64,000 nucleotides of DNA, from the NCBI GenBank assembly GCA_033964015.1, contig CM066924.1:12674625-12738624 (forward strand), given 5' to 3'. The position numbers and the translations under genes were made by a program. Below, piece by piece: positions 10,201-21,549 of the stretch; position 1 is the stretch's first letter; the number at the start of each line of letters is the position of its first letter. This DNA comes from Scolanthus callimorphus (Eukaryota; Cnidaria; Anthozoa; Actiniaria; Edwardsiidae). The notes beneath the pieces are model-generated. The model was not told where the DNA came from and did no database searches. It was given only the letters and a program-made list of their open reading frames with translations.

Positions 10201-13200
10201 AATATACAGGCATCGGTCAATTTAATTTTATTGAAGCTGTTGAAGACCTAATTCCGTGCGTGACCAGCTTTGTCGAAAACACTATATATAATACCCTTAA
10301 CGTTGCGCATGTTTAGGAAAAATATTCAAGAAAATCTTTACCTCCATCACTATGTGGAGTACTGCTAAAATAACTATCACCACAGAACCAGCACTGACAA
10401 ATATATTGTGCTCTATTTTACCCTTGACGTCCTCGGGGTAAACACAGCTCCCGTTGAGTTTTGTTGGATAATTTTGTGAAGTGATAACAGAGTAACCAGT
10501 CAAGAAGAACAAGAAGAGACAGTAAATCAACAGCTTCATATAGTAGACGTATCGCCCGTACTTTAACCACTTGTACCGTAATAGCATGTTGACTAAGGGA
10601 TGACTCAGTAGATTTTCGCGCTTCCGTTTCACCTGAGAAAAGAAACAACAAACCAAATCACCGATCCTGAATTCGTTGTTCTGCTTCTGTACTGACTGTT
10701 ACCAGGCCGGAGAAGCCAATAAAAAACACTTCTGGAAAGACACCTCGATTCCGGTAATTTGTTAGCGGTCCGTAGAATAGATTATTTTATTCAAAAATTT
10801 GTCGCCATCCAGGCGATTAACTGTTTTACTATAATTCCTGAAGTGATTTTTAAGATTTTCGAAAAAAAAACATTCGCGTGTACTTTTTTAGTTTCTCGTA
10901 ATAAAGTGCGCTCGCGATCCCCAATGCTTTCAATGTTATAATTCACCTTTAGTTGAATGTACCCAAATATGACGAACGTCTCGACCAATCAGCGCGCGGA
11001 ATCGCTTGAATAATTCAGCCTATACTACCCTTTTATTCATTCCCGTTTGAATTCTGTATTAGAAAATAACACCTATTTTATATTGTGAATGTGCGCATTC
11101 TGATTGGTTAAAAGGCGTGTTTGTAAGAGACCTGAGAAACACGATTGTCACGCAACGATGTCGCGCGAGTGTAGGTTATTTTCTAAAAGCAATAAAGTAC
11201 TTTCCACTTGCTCTCTGGTTCGTACAAACACTCGGGGAATGTTGGTCGAACTGATAAAACTTGAAAGACACTCGCCTGCGGCTCGTGTCTTTCAAGTTTT
11301 GATCAGTTCTCCCAACATCCCCCTCGTGTTTGTAAGAAACCAGAGAGCACGCGGAAAGTACTTTTATTTCTTACTTAGAAGACGAATTAGGTGAAGTAAT
11401 CCAGGGACACCCAACGAGAAACTAGTGTAAAACAACTTGAAATAGCATTTTAGGTATATTTAACATTTAAACGACACTCAAGGGTATACCCGAAAATTCT
11501 AGGCGACCGTTTTACCTGCAGATTTTGCCAAAAAATTGCCAACTTTGCAGTTTGAAAATCATACGGTACAGTAGAAATGTCAAGAGAAGAAGTTGCGGAA
11601 AATCGAGAAGACCTTCGAACAGATATTTTACCGAACATTGCCAGGTGCCCCGGTAATCCCGAAATGACCATCTACAATCAAAATTTAATACTGATTTCAA
11701 TCGAAAATATTCCACTATATAGCCTATATCAGCCGATGGAAATGAATGCTTTCTCTCAGTGACTCGGTATTTTTCTAGGCTGGCAAAGTGGCACAGTTTC
11801 AGATTACCACACTTGCGTTTAGTCAGCGTTTCTATTGGTCGAGAGCAAAGTCTTTCGTCTTTACCCAATCAAATAATTGCGAACTGAATCAAAACGCGCC
11901 ATTGCTCACGTCACGACTAAACGCAAGTCTGACTTACTTCGCCTCCTGATTGGTTTGTTGTTGAATGGCTTCCACTCTGATTGGTTAGTATTTTTGTAGT
12001 TAGTTGCGTTTAGTTTTGCTAGTCATATGAAATCTGTCCTAACATGCCTTTATCACTAACAGCGAAGCGCTCATCATGAAGTATAACATCTCACCATCAT
12101 CTTAAGTGGGTGGTTTTCCTTCGTATCAAACCGTCTGGCAACATTTTCGACAAACTCTTTAATGATGGCATTCTCCTCATTGTCCTCTCTGTTATTCAAG
12201 TCGCTCGAGCGAGAAACGCTCCCTCTGTGTTTGTCTAATAGATCACGGAGTAGCCATTTTGAGTGGATGTCTTCTAGATATTTAAAGTTTAAGACAATAC
12301 AGCGGGGCTTGTTGTCATTCATGTTAGACGTCCCAATTATGCACTTGTTGAGGACTATCTCTGCAACGTCTACAATAGAATAAGATTCGTGATTGCAAAC
12401 GTAAGGCCATTTTTTTCTTGCAGCTCGCAACGCAAATATTTGTAATCTTGCGAGTTGCAGTAAAAAAATCGCGCATGTAACATCTCCCTGCAATGCAATA
12501 TTTTGTTACATTGCGAGTTGCAAAAAATATATGTAGAACGGAGCTCTACTTTCGCAACGTTGTGAGACAAGTTGCTACGTGTAACTTTGGCAATTTAGCA
12601 CGCAATGGGTTCCCTGAATGAGCCAATAAGCGCGCTTGCTTTTGCTAGCGCCGTTGTTATTTATAATTTTACTCCGGGCGCATTGCAAGTTGCGAGCATG
12701 TAATATCCCGCGGCAACTTGCAATGCTTCTGCATGTTCCAAGAAAAATTGCCTCTTGTACATTGCATCTCATTACACAAACATGCCGTGATGCTTTTGGG
12801 TACCTCGCGCCAAAATATCAATAAATAATAATAATAATATATAAATTTGTAAAGCGCTATTTCTTTAAAAATCCAATGGCGCTTCTCAATAGATAAGTCA
12901 TTCTCCTTACCAGGCATCTTGTCTATCAACGCTCGCATAGGCGTGCAGATGACGCCATCTCGTACTTCTCCAGTAGTATTTTGCATAAGTTCTTCCCAGT
13001 GCGGCCCAGTGATGATCGCCATGGCAACCTCACTATAAACAAAATTGACAAGCTTAATGTCTTCGGCATTCATGTAAAATAATCAAGAACAACGTGTTCT
13101 GTGCAGTGTCCCGCTGGATTATAATATTTTGATTTTTTCTTGCTGTTGACTTAGCAACATGAAATAACATTAATTTATTCACGATATTTATAACCGACTT

Positions 13201-16200
13201 TAAAGCTTACGAGCGCTTGACTGCCAGTAGCGCCGTTGGGACCCAGCGAAATACAGTTTAAGAGCTGCAAGTAAAGGGAGCTCAGGCTTCATTCGACATT
13301 CTCAATCGACAGTCCGACTCGATATGCCTGGTCACCAGGCAATACGTTTTTGAAGCAGCACTGAAATCCAAGATGGCGATCGGTAGTTCAACGTATTATT
13401 TCCAATTACAGTTGATAACTTTATTACAAGCAGGCGCGGGACCTTGTTTTTCTCATCTCTCTGGTGTTGGCCATCGTGATGTGAAAGATACTATTCTGTG
13501 ATGAAGTGATTTAATTTACCTCTGCTCGTTTTCGATGGCTATGTCAAAGCATGTCCTCCCGTAGCGCTCTTTTCGTAACAAATCAGCATTTTTCGCAATT
13601 AACGACTTTACTACATCAACGTGACCATGCAAAGAGGCTGCGTGAAGTGACGTCATCTAAAGATAAAAGCAACCAACACTGTGTGACGTCTGCTGGAAAG
13701 ACCCAAATCGCCATTTTTTGACAGGCATTTTTATTAGTATAGTAATACCATGATCGCCTCGGTTTCTTTTGTTCTCCGACGGACATTTACTAGATAAATT
13801 CCATCCTTTGTCTTTTACTAAATTTCCCTTGCATTTATAATGAGGGAAATTTAGAAGCCAAAAGCTCGTCTTCAACTTATCCTCTCTCCAATTTGTTGAG
13901 AGAATATAGTTGAAGACAAAACCTTGTCTTCTAGGCGTAGTCGAACCAAGCGCTGTTGTTACACTGCGCGTATTGGACGACTCGCTAGCTCTAGTCAACG
14001 TGAGCTCCACTTACATCCATGTGGGATGGCTGCTTTCGAAAACGCGCAAGCTCAGTTTTAATAACGTCACGGCTGCTGTTCAACTTTTCATTTTTTGATC
14101 TGAAATTCTCAAAACGTTCTTTTTTTTCGCCTTCTCTCATGCTATGGAGATGGTGTTGTGTTTGGGGCTGCCTTCTCGCTCACTCTTGTTCAGTTATAAA
14201 GCTGGTAAATACTGTAGAATGTCTGACCAAAATCGCTAAGTGACCGAACAATTTTCAGTTATGTTCGGCCAATTTCCCAGCAGAGACAACCAAGAAAAGA
14301 AAATTAATGGACAGATGTCCGATAAAGTTAGAAACTATATTTCAAGCTCTGAGTTACGACGCGATATCACAAAAACGCAACCACTGCGCCACGAGTGATC
14401 ATGAAGAAAAAAAGGAGACAAAATAATCATATGTGTTATTCGAACCCGGAGTATCAGTGGAGTAAGGAATCCGTCTTAAAACTGTGATGCAAACTTGGTG
14501 TTTGCATGAATATTCATAGTTCCGATCAAACAATGAAGCCATTTCACGCTATCTGGAGATACCAATCAGCGATGGAAAGCTTCTCCCGCGGGAACTGATC
14601 GTGTCCCACAAACAGTATTTCCGGACTTCCGAAATCAGTCGATTTGCAGCACTTTTTTGCCTTTTATGACAGTGTAAACTGAGATGATCCGAAGATAGAG
14701 TTATTTGGTAAACCTTAGCGGGATCGGAATATTTTGGCCTTTTTTAAAGGAAAACCCTGGTTTGTTTGTGGGACATAACAACAGTAACTATGGCTTTGAA
14801 TGACAGGTCGGAACTATGAATTACGATCAGAAATGTAGGCATTTTCAGTTTACAGATGCAAGGTCTCTTGGGATTGCAATAGCGGCTGCGCTTGTTCACT
14901 GAACCATGTTTCTTTATCCAGAGCTAAGCTGCACTTGAACTACGGGTTTATTTCCTCGGCGATCATAGTATTACAAAGTAATACCATGGCACACTCGGTG
15001 CCATGGTAATAGTAACAAAACTCGCACTCGCAATCCTTTCAATGTTAAAGAGCGGTTTTCATATGACTGTAGTGCAACCAATCGCAAAGTAATTACACCA
15101 ATTCTGAATAAAACGTATATGGGATTAATTACAAAGTAATTGCGAATTGTTGTCGATGATGTTGTTGTTGTCGATGATGTTGTTGTTGTCGATGATGATG
15201 TTGTTGTTGATGATGATGATGTTGTTGATGTTGATGATGTTGTTGTTGGTGATGTTGATGTTGTTGTTGTTGATGATGTTGTTGTTGATGATGATGTTGA
15301 TGTTGTTGTTGTCAATGATGTTGCTGTCGATGATGTTGATGATGATGTTGATGTCGATGATGTTGTTGTTGTCGATGATGATGTTGTTGTTGATGATGAT
15401 GATGTTGTTGATGATGATGTTGTTGTTGTTGATGATGTTGATGTTGTTGTTGATGATGATGTTGTTGTTGTCGATGATGTTGATGATTATGTTGTTGTTG
15501 ATGATGTTGTTGTTGTTGATGATGTTCATGTTGTTGTTGTCAATGATGTTGTTGTCGATGATGTTGTTGTTGTTGTTGATGATGATGTTGATGTTGTTGT
15601 TGATGATGATGTTGATGTTGTCGATGATGTTGATGTTGTCGATGATGTTGATGCTGTCGATGATGTTGATGATGCTGTTGTTGATGTTGTTGCTGTTGTT
15701 GTTTATGATGTTGATGATGTTGTTCATTGTTGTTGTTGATGATGATAATGTTGTTGTTGTTGTTGATGACAGGGAACACAAATCCCGCATCTAATTGATC
15801 AACAAAATGAATCAATAAATCTTAATTGAAAAATAAAAGACAGTGAAACAAACCATGTTTCCATCATACGAGTTAATATCTGAGCCATGGTCCAACAAAA
15901 GCTGAAGACATTTTGCATGTCCACGAGATGCGGCGTCCATCAAGGGAGTATATCCCATCCAGTCACTGTTTATAAAGTGAAATATATAGATTATAATAAA
16001 TAATAACATAAATACTACTAATAATACTAACAATATGACAAAACTAACAAGGATAAGAACAAGGAGATGAAGATGAAAATATGAACAATAAGGTAACAAA
16101 ATGAAGCAAATGAGCCATACCCGGAATTTCGGAATTCCATATTTTCGCAAGTAAATGCAAAATATTAGAATCCTCATGTTAGTTGGACTGGCCGGTGAAC

Positions 16201-19200
16201 CTATGTACCTAGTGTTACGGTTTAGGTTAGCGTCGCCCTATGAGCGGCTACAATGTGTAATTTCGCCATTCTAGTTCCGCCAACTTGTTCTGCTCCGATT
16301 CAAATTTGTTGTCGCGTGGTTAAAAAGCTCAGTTTCATCGACCTGCGTGGCGTTGGGATCTTTACTCTGTCTACTGACGCAGTGTGTTCAAAGTTTCGAT
16401 TAAAAAATTGGCTACCTACAGCTCATGAAAATAGAATGTTCACCAAATACGCACAAGGTCCCAATCATTCACTTACCGCGCATGTACGTCAGCTCCATGT
16501 TTAAGCAGTTCTTCATCGCATTCTGTTTGCCCATTCTCGGCGGCAACATGAAGAGGGGTTACTAAAGTGGTCGCTGCCTTCTTGTGAATCAGTTGGGAAC
16601 TTTTCGCGAGGAGTAATCGTAGGGCTCTATAACAGAAAGTTCTTACGTCAAGACTTTTGAGCTTGGCAAATAAGCATGACTTGTCACATGGCGTGGGGCG
16701 CTAAAAACCGGATAACTTTTTGATAGCACAAGGATGTTGGGCGGTAGGGTTGCTAGCGAATAAAAGGTATCCTTGGCCAGAAAACATAGAAAATGGAGTA
16801 GCTATGCTGCTCTCAACTGCTTGGTGTTAACCAAGCTATCCAATTTTAAACAGTTTGAATATACCGGCAAACAAATGTAAGAAACCAGACTACGAGCCGG
16901 TCTAGACTTTGGCCTAGAAGCTCGTAAAAAATAGTGCATTGCGCCTTGCCAATTTAGCGCGAGTTACTTGAGTGTTTTATACAGTCAAACATACTATGGG
17001 GTCAGAGTACAAGGACAAATTTTAGTAATCCTTAGTAATCCTCACCAAGTGATTTCACACTCAAAAGTAATTCGAGACTCTCGAGACACCAACCTCAATT
17101 TTCCAAACCCGGCTGCGAAGTGTAAACAAGTATATCCATCCTCATCGAGATCGTCGACGTCTAAATTCTCGTCCTCTAGCAGTATCTGCAGAGGATTAGA
17201 TCTTAGTCAGTATCCACATGTCATTCCAGGCTGTAACCGCGGTCGGGAGTATTAACCGAGACCGGAGCCGAGTCTGTATTTTCCAGGCCGATGTCACAGT
17301 CACTTTTTCTTTACAGACCGACCTGAAGGTTGAATAAATATCTTTGACAAATCTAAAGATGTCAATGGTCAGATACAGGAAAGTACTACGGACGGTTTCG
17401 CGTGGAACCAATGGAGAACCGGCCAGAAACAGTAGCCTAGGCCGTGAAAACCCATCCTTTAGATTTCATAATTCTGCGAACTCTAAACCAAACCTAGTCG
17501 TTAGTCAAACAACAAAATACCTTAATGGATAAAATACATAAAGGAGATCTTAAAGATTGACCAAGCCTTGAAGGAACACTTTATTGTCTTTAAAATTCAG
17601 ATTGACGCGAACGCCATAAAGCCTTTTTTCTGTCTGGGAAACGTTTCTGATTGGTTACTCTTCCCACCTAAATTCCCGCCATTTTTTTTTTTACTCGCGC
17701 ATACAAAATACAGGAAACACGCGACCTCTTTTGGCGACTGGATCATCAGGTTATATTATGAAAGTTTTATTAGGCATCTACCTCTAGGATATCAAGATAG
17801 CCTGCCCCTACTGCAAGGTCAGCGGCTGTGCGGCCCTTGGCATTTCTGGCGTAAAGGTTGAGTGCCCCTCTTGCCAAGAGGATACCAAGAGTTGTGTTTT
17901 GTCCTGCGCTTGTCGCCAACAGTAGTGGCGTAGAATTGTCACTGGAACGGCTTTCTAGGTCAGCACCTCTGAAAAATAAAAGAAGAGCAAGAAGATTTGT
18001 TAAATCTTTCCCGGTTTCATCTGTACAGTCTATAAACATTCTCCCTGTTTCTGTGTTTTCAGTGTCTAAGTGCCGCCGAAAACAAAAGGCGCCCTTGACG
18101 TCGCCGGTAAAACCAAAATATAACCAACTTCCCCCGGCCGGATTTCTACGAAATTTGGATATGTTATTCCTACATATGTTTTTAACAATAAGTACCAAAA
18201 ATTTCCCATGTTGTAATTTTTTCCAGGTTCGGGGTTTTTTCGGGCTAATTTGACCGGACTAAAAGGCTATTAGCGAAAATTTAATTAGCTCCATACAAAA
18301 CTCTGTAATTCCGCTATTAGGCAGAAAATGTGTCAGCCTTGAGTTATTTTTAGTTCAGGATATTTTGACAAAAATAAAAGTAATTTAAATGAACATTATA
18401 TGGAAAGGCTGAAATTACGGCCGTGTATGCTGCCATTCGAGAGCGTTTTTTTGTCAGTGCGTTACAGTGTGGACAAGATGAAACGTATCAATTTTGGAAA
18501 ATCCCCGGCAAGGAGAGTTCCAATAATGCTACCGTTATGATCACCTGTCCAAATAGGTATTTCACAAACTCATTCCTACCCAGGCGAACAGCTTTGTGAA
18601 GTGGGCTTTCACCATTCAAATCTTTTGCCTCTATATCTGCTCCATGTTGAACCAACAACTCCGCGATGTCAACATCTCCGTTCAAGGCAGCCAGATGAAG
18701 TGGAGTAATTCCATCATCTTTTCCCACGTTTATGTCAGCACCTTTTTGTATAAGCACCTTCACAACTTCAGGTTTTCCAAGCTTAACTGCTGTGTGCAAT
18801 GGCGTTTCCTTTTCATCATTTTTACTTAATAGCATTTTTTGTAACACAGGCTTACCACCCTTTTCTTGGGCAACATCTAGTAAGATTCTGGCGGTTTCTG
18901 GATGTTCCAATGCGCATGCGCAATGAAGAGCAGTTGCGCCCTTCAAGTCTTTCGCTGTTAGGTGACCAGCAGCTCCAGCTTGCGTCAGAGCTTGGACAAC
19001 ATGATGGGCCCCTGCCTTACATGCAGCATGAAGTACTGTCTCCTAAGATCAGAAAAAGGGAAAAACAAACAAGAGAATTTATACAAACATGTTTACATGT
19101 ACAAAAAGGCCATCAAAGGGCTACCACCAGAGCTATTACCACTGCACCTCGTCACCGTGTGTTGATGAGCTTGGGGTAGAAGATTGGTCTGTGCATGCCC

Positions 19201-21470
19201 CTACATTTAAAATCAGACAATCAGGGAAGACCCTCCAGCCCTCAAGTAGCTGTTACCAAAGCCATTCCCCTGGAAGTGACCAGACGGAAGCTCTTGGTAC
19301 AAGGGGAATGGTGACTATGGTGTGTTCTGTCCTGGCCATTTTTTGCCTATGAATTGGGAGGGGGGGGGGGGGGGGCAGAGAATGAGCAAAAGCTCCAGAG
19401 TAGTGCCAAAGGTTGCCCTCTTTTGTGTTGTTCCTTGTGTGTTGATGTTTAGTGTATTTCATCAATCAATTGTGCTCACATAAAGTCTAATGTCCTTGCT
19501 CTGTAGAAGCTCCAGAGTAGCAGCAAGGTTGCCCTCTCTGGCAGCATAATGAAGTGGGGTTAGCTGTTGCCTGTCTTTTGGTTAACATCTGCTGTCACAC
19601 CTAAAAGGTATGCAATAACAGACTCTTTGCTGCCACTTTGTGGAATCTGCTCTTTAGTATTTTCAGCAGCAACACTTGCTCGAGATTTGGGATCTTGACT
19701 TTTGGCTGCATAATGCAAAGGTGTGGCCCCAATTTTATCTTTGACATTAACATCTGAAATGAAATATACAAACAACCAGGAAGTTGGAAGAAGCATGTAA
19801 TGACATTTGAGTATAGGAAACACATTAAAAGTATCCTCAGAAATAATCCATGCTATGAAGGCATTGAAAACTAAAATAACAGACTTTTTGGATTTGTTTA
19901 TCATTTCAGATAATTATACGATCAGTGGCAGATCCAGAAGTGGTTCCAAGGGTTTCTCAGAAACCCAGAGTGCTAACAGATGATCTCTTCATATTTCTCC
20001 ATGTATTGCCCCTATCAGTCTTCAAAGGTGTGAAGGGGGGTGCAACTGCCTGGTCGCGTGGTCATCATAGGATAAAAAGAATGTATAATGGAAAGGGATG
20101 AACCTCAGACAACCAAACTTGGGTGAAGTTGTCTAAGTGGCAAGGGAGGTGCAACTGCCTGGTCAGGTGGTATGACATCATCGATGACATCATCAAACGA
20201 GAAAAGGTTTATATCTTTGGAAGGGATGGACCTCAGACAACCAAACTTGGTTGAAATTATCTAAGTGGCAAGGGGGGTGCAAGTGCTTAGTCACGTGGTA
20301 TGATGGTGACAACCTATCTATGTACAATTGGCAACCTTTTTGTCTCATTAACACAGAAAAAATATGTAACCAGGCACTCCGCTTTTAGCTTTAGCCAGTG
20401 GCACATGTATGGTAGTGGGTTTCTACTAAAACCATTAGACTACTTGTTCTATTCTGCTATGTGCTATGATTGCCCTCGTTGACTTTATTTTACTGACTCA
20501 TAGAAAACTCAAAATAGTAGTCTAATTGTTAAAAAAATATCCCAATAAATTCACATGCCTGCTCCATTCTCTACTAGTAGTCTTACAACTTCATTGTGGC
20601 CACACTGAGCAGCATAATGCAGGGCTGCCTTGCCTTGATCATCTAGTTTGTTTAAGTAAAGTGGTTCTTCTCTTGCAGGTCTTTCCTTGATTGCATCCCC
20701 TTGGCCTTCATAAGCAGCCTGTATGATGGAATGAGATAATAGTCCATATGATCATCCAGATCAGCTGTATTTTTTCAATACACTATTTTTAAAAAGGTGC
20801 AATACAGTCTCAGTAATTCTGAAAACTCTATGACCACACCATAATGAAGGGAACTGGAAATTCAAGAAGCCATACCATTTTTTCTGTAAATATAATTTAC
20901 ACCTAATTACAGAAACAATCATAAAACATTTTGCCCCATGTAAAGGGATCCCTGATCCCAACCAGTGGACCCCAATGCCAGTCCTTGGATCCCTGATCCA
21001 GGCCAAAAAAGGAGTGCCACTGGATCCCATTTGGGGGAGGGGGGGGGGGGATTTTGAGAAATATCACCTTGGGGGTGCAGAGGATTTTGGGAAATACATG
21101 AGTGATTCCAGCTCTGAAAGTTCTAGGATTAACGTGATCCCTCTCAGAGCTGCTAAACATTTTCATTATCCCTCATCCCTATTTCAACTAATGGAAGATA
21201 GGGAGCAAAAACTAGGGCATTACATGCCTTTTTCATTAAGATACCTAGGTGAAGCCATTAATTTTGTGTATAGTTGGAAAACCATGTAGGTTTTTTTCTA
21301 CATGCGCACAAAGTGCTGTGCAAATAACTTGATGTGCATGAAGCCCAGAACAAATGACAAATTTCTTTTCATTTAATGTCAACTACTACTCACACTTACC
21401 AAATAACAAGGGGTCTTCTTTCTACCTGCAGAACTGTGACTGCCCCTTAGACCTGGCACTGCAGGACTTT
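7282..21470 (-). CDS. TRPA1: TRPA1-like ankyrin-repeat cation channel (multi-exon)
   Basis: This is a TRPA-type channel: a non-selective, Ca-permeable cation channel of the plasma membrane that senses irritants or temperature in other animals. Supported exons, in transcription order: 20718-20559, 19753-19480, 19042-18545, 17968-17782, 17185-17094, 16626-16477, 15965-15854, 13656-13520, 13032-12911, 12369-12095, 10632-10342, 9772-9642, 9398-9191, 8925-8770, 8657-8589, 7580-7407 (about 1,012 codons). Possible ends are an upstream exon at 21470-21400 and a terminal exon at 7344-7282 ending in TAA. About 15 ankyrin repeats precede six transmembrane segments, a pore with MMIGEFDFDEIF and a TRP helix after S6. 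The order and length fit TRPA1. Most splice phases agree; the exceptions are two one-base discrepancies (near 18548 and 19577) and one probable GC-AG intron. The true 5' start is not found. Confidence 0.88.
7407..7580 (-). CDS. TRPA1: TRPA1-like gene: C-terminal cytosolic exon
   Basis: An open exon of 58 codons with a clear acceptor (tgctctag) and donor (gtaagt), in phase 0 with the TRP-helix exon. It encodes the start of the cytosolic tail, with LDVEKAMPHRVRKH and a final QEIQRMLDIIK that could enter a coiled coil as in TRPA1. A following acceptor at 7344 (ttttaacag) would add 20 residues and a TAA at 7282-7284; this terminal exon is weakly supported. Confidence 0.75.
8033..8243. mobile_element. 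MITE with 33-bp TIRs and TTA duplication (Harbinger-like)
   Basis: The left end ggcctagtacatacgccgct (continuing to atgagcc) is repeated inverted at the right end (ggctcatgataagagcggcg to taggcc). TTA flanks both sides. A 3-bp TWA duplication and GGC-starting ends are typical of PIF/Harbinger elements. It lies in the TRPA1-like intron between exons 8589 and 7580. Confidence 0.82.
8589..10632 (-). CDS. TRPA1: TRPA1-like gene: transmembrane, pore and TRP-helix exons
   Basis: Exon 10632-10342 carries the pre-S1 helix (LLSHPLVNMLLRYKW), S1 (LLIYCLFLFFLTGYSV) and S2. Exon 9772-9642 carries the S2-S3 link and S3 (LEWTVFLSAIIYVVP). Exon 9398-9191 carries S4 and S5 (LGIYVVMFVDILRTF then FSLLFLLFIIAFALAF). 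Exon 8925-8770 carries the pore loop (TGVMMIGEFDFDEIF) and S6 (ILFIIFLVVMALLLINLL). Exon 8657-8589 gives the TRP helix (IGLAVDDIKGVQEQA). All introns here have GT-AG ends and matching phases. The acidic residues after the pore GEF are placed as in the TRPA selectivity filter. Confidence 0.9.
9781..9910. repeat. Degenerate purine-rich GGACA-type microsatellite
   Basis: An imperfect run of GGACA/GGACG/GGAAT-like pentamers (aggacgggacaggacaaggg and similar) in a TRPA1-like intron. Simple repeat with no apparent further content. Confidence 0.6.
11059..11370. mobile_element. Foldback MITE, copy 1 (inverted relative at 40256-40569)
   Basis: The core is a long hairpin: gaacatt/ccaacat blocks, aaacttgaaagacac and its inverse gtgtctttcaagttt, flanked by ccagagagcac-type arms. 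A unique-looking side segment (ttagaaaataacacc, gcgcattctgattggtt) is shared with the copy at 40256-40569, which lies in opposite orientation. A fragment is at about 48561-48635. Confidence 0.8.
11805..12025. repeat. Inverted-repeat segment with cttgcgtttag motif
   Basis: The sequence cacttgcgtttagtc (about 11811) recurs inverted as gactaaacgcaagt (about 11909) and again direct near 12005 (ttgcgtttag). It looks like a small foldback element in a TRPA1-like intron. Confidence 0.5.
12095..13656 (-). CDS. TRPA1: TRPA1-like gene: last ankyrin repeats and pre-S1 linker
   Basis: Exon 13656-13520 encodes the last repeats (TSLHAASLHGHVDVV, then GRTCFDIAIENEQ). Exon 13032-12911 (VAMAIITGPHWEELM ... 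LIDKMP) and exon 12369-12095 (DVAEIVLNKC ... NFKYLED ... HPLKMM) match the linker that joins the ankyrin domain to the membrane domain in TRPA1. Splice phases are 2, 1 and 0 and agree on both sides, which supports the exon model. Confidence 0.88.
12405..12780. repeat. Foldback repeats with TTGCGAGTTGC / GCAACTTGCAATG motifs
   Basis: Blocks such as cttgcgagttgca, cattgcgagttgca, gcattgcaagttgcgagcatg and cggcaacttgcaatg are repeated in both orientations, with catgtaa...tc segments between them. This fits one or two copies of a dispersed hairpin element in the intron between exons 13032 and 12369. Confidence 0.6.
15048..15150. mobile_element. Truncated TAGAGCGGTTTTCA-family MITE
   Basis: The left end agagcggttttcatatgactg and the internal inner blocks (caaagtaattac, ttacaaagtaattgcgaattg) match the full element at 3471-3599, but the right end is missing and the trinucleotide repeat begins exactly where it should be. 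Confidence 0.75.
15146..15768. repeat. About 620-bp GTT/GAT trinucleotide repeat
   Basis: A continuous run of trinucleotides made almost only of gtt and gat (with occasional gtc and ctg), ending about 15768. It lies in the TRPA1-like intron between exons 15965-15854 and 13656-13520. It gives long open frames on both strands (poly-Asn/Ile, Val/Asp, Met/Leu) that are artefacts of the repeat. Confidence 0.95.
15854..20718 (-). CDS. TRPA1: TRPA1-like gene: ankyrin-repeat exons (N-terminal half)
   Basis: Seven exons between these positions encode successive 33-residue ankyrin repeats with the usual G-TPLH-AA core, for example GKAALHYAAQCGH (20718-20559), GATPLHYAAKS (19753-19480), ETPLHTAVKLGK and GITPLHLAALNGD (19042-18545), GYTCLHFAAGFGK (17185-17094), VTPLHVAAENGQ (16626-16477) and GYTPLMDAASRGH (15965-15854). 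They form the cytosolic solenoid of TRPA channels. Some repeats look incomplete at the join between the exons ending at 19480 and starting at 19042, so one short exon may be missed there. Two ankyrin exons lie further downstream (13656-13520) followed by the linker exons. Confidence 0.88.
20040..20325. repeat. Minisatellite, about 3 units of about 120 bp
   Basis: Units share acctcagacaaccaaacttgg, gtctaagtggcaaggg and ggtgcaactgcctggtca followed by gtggtatgacatcat. It lies in the first TRPA1-like intron. Related arrays are at 47155-47300, 49785-50235 and 53945-54625. Confidence 0.8.
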
Positions 21471-21549
21471 CTGGGCAAATTTGTTTTGGGCCAAGATATA
21501 CATGCGTTCTTTTAACCACATTCCATAAAAACGGGGTGATGTAGTATGT

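Noticed and set aside
15125..15815. Long open frames of poly-Asn/Ile, Val/Asp and Met/Leu on both strands
   Set aside because: They follow from the GTT/GAT trinucleotide repeat lacking stops in several frames; the tract is intronic.
19360..19375. G-runs (also 22293, 51314, 52529, 54170) as G-quadruplex regulatory sites
   Set aside because: They are plain homopolymers of 13-21 bases, mostly inside repeat elements; length is also unreliable in assemblies.
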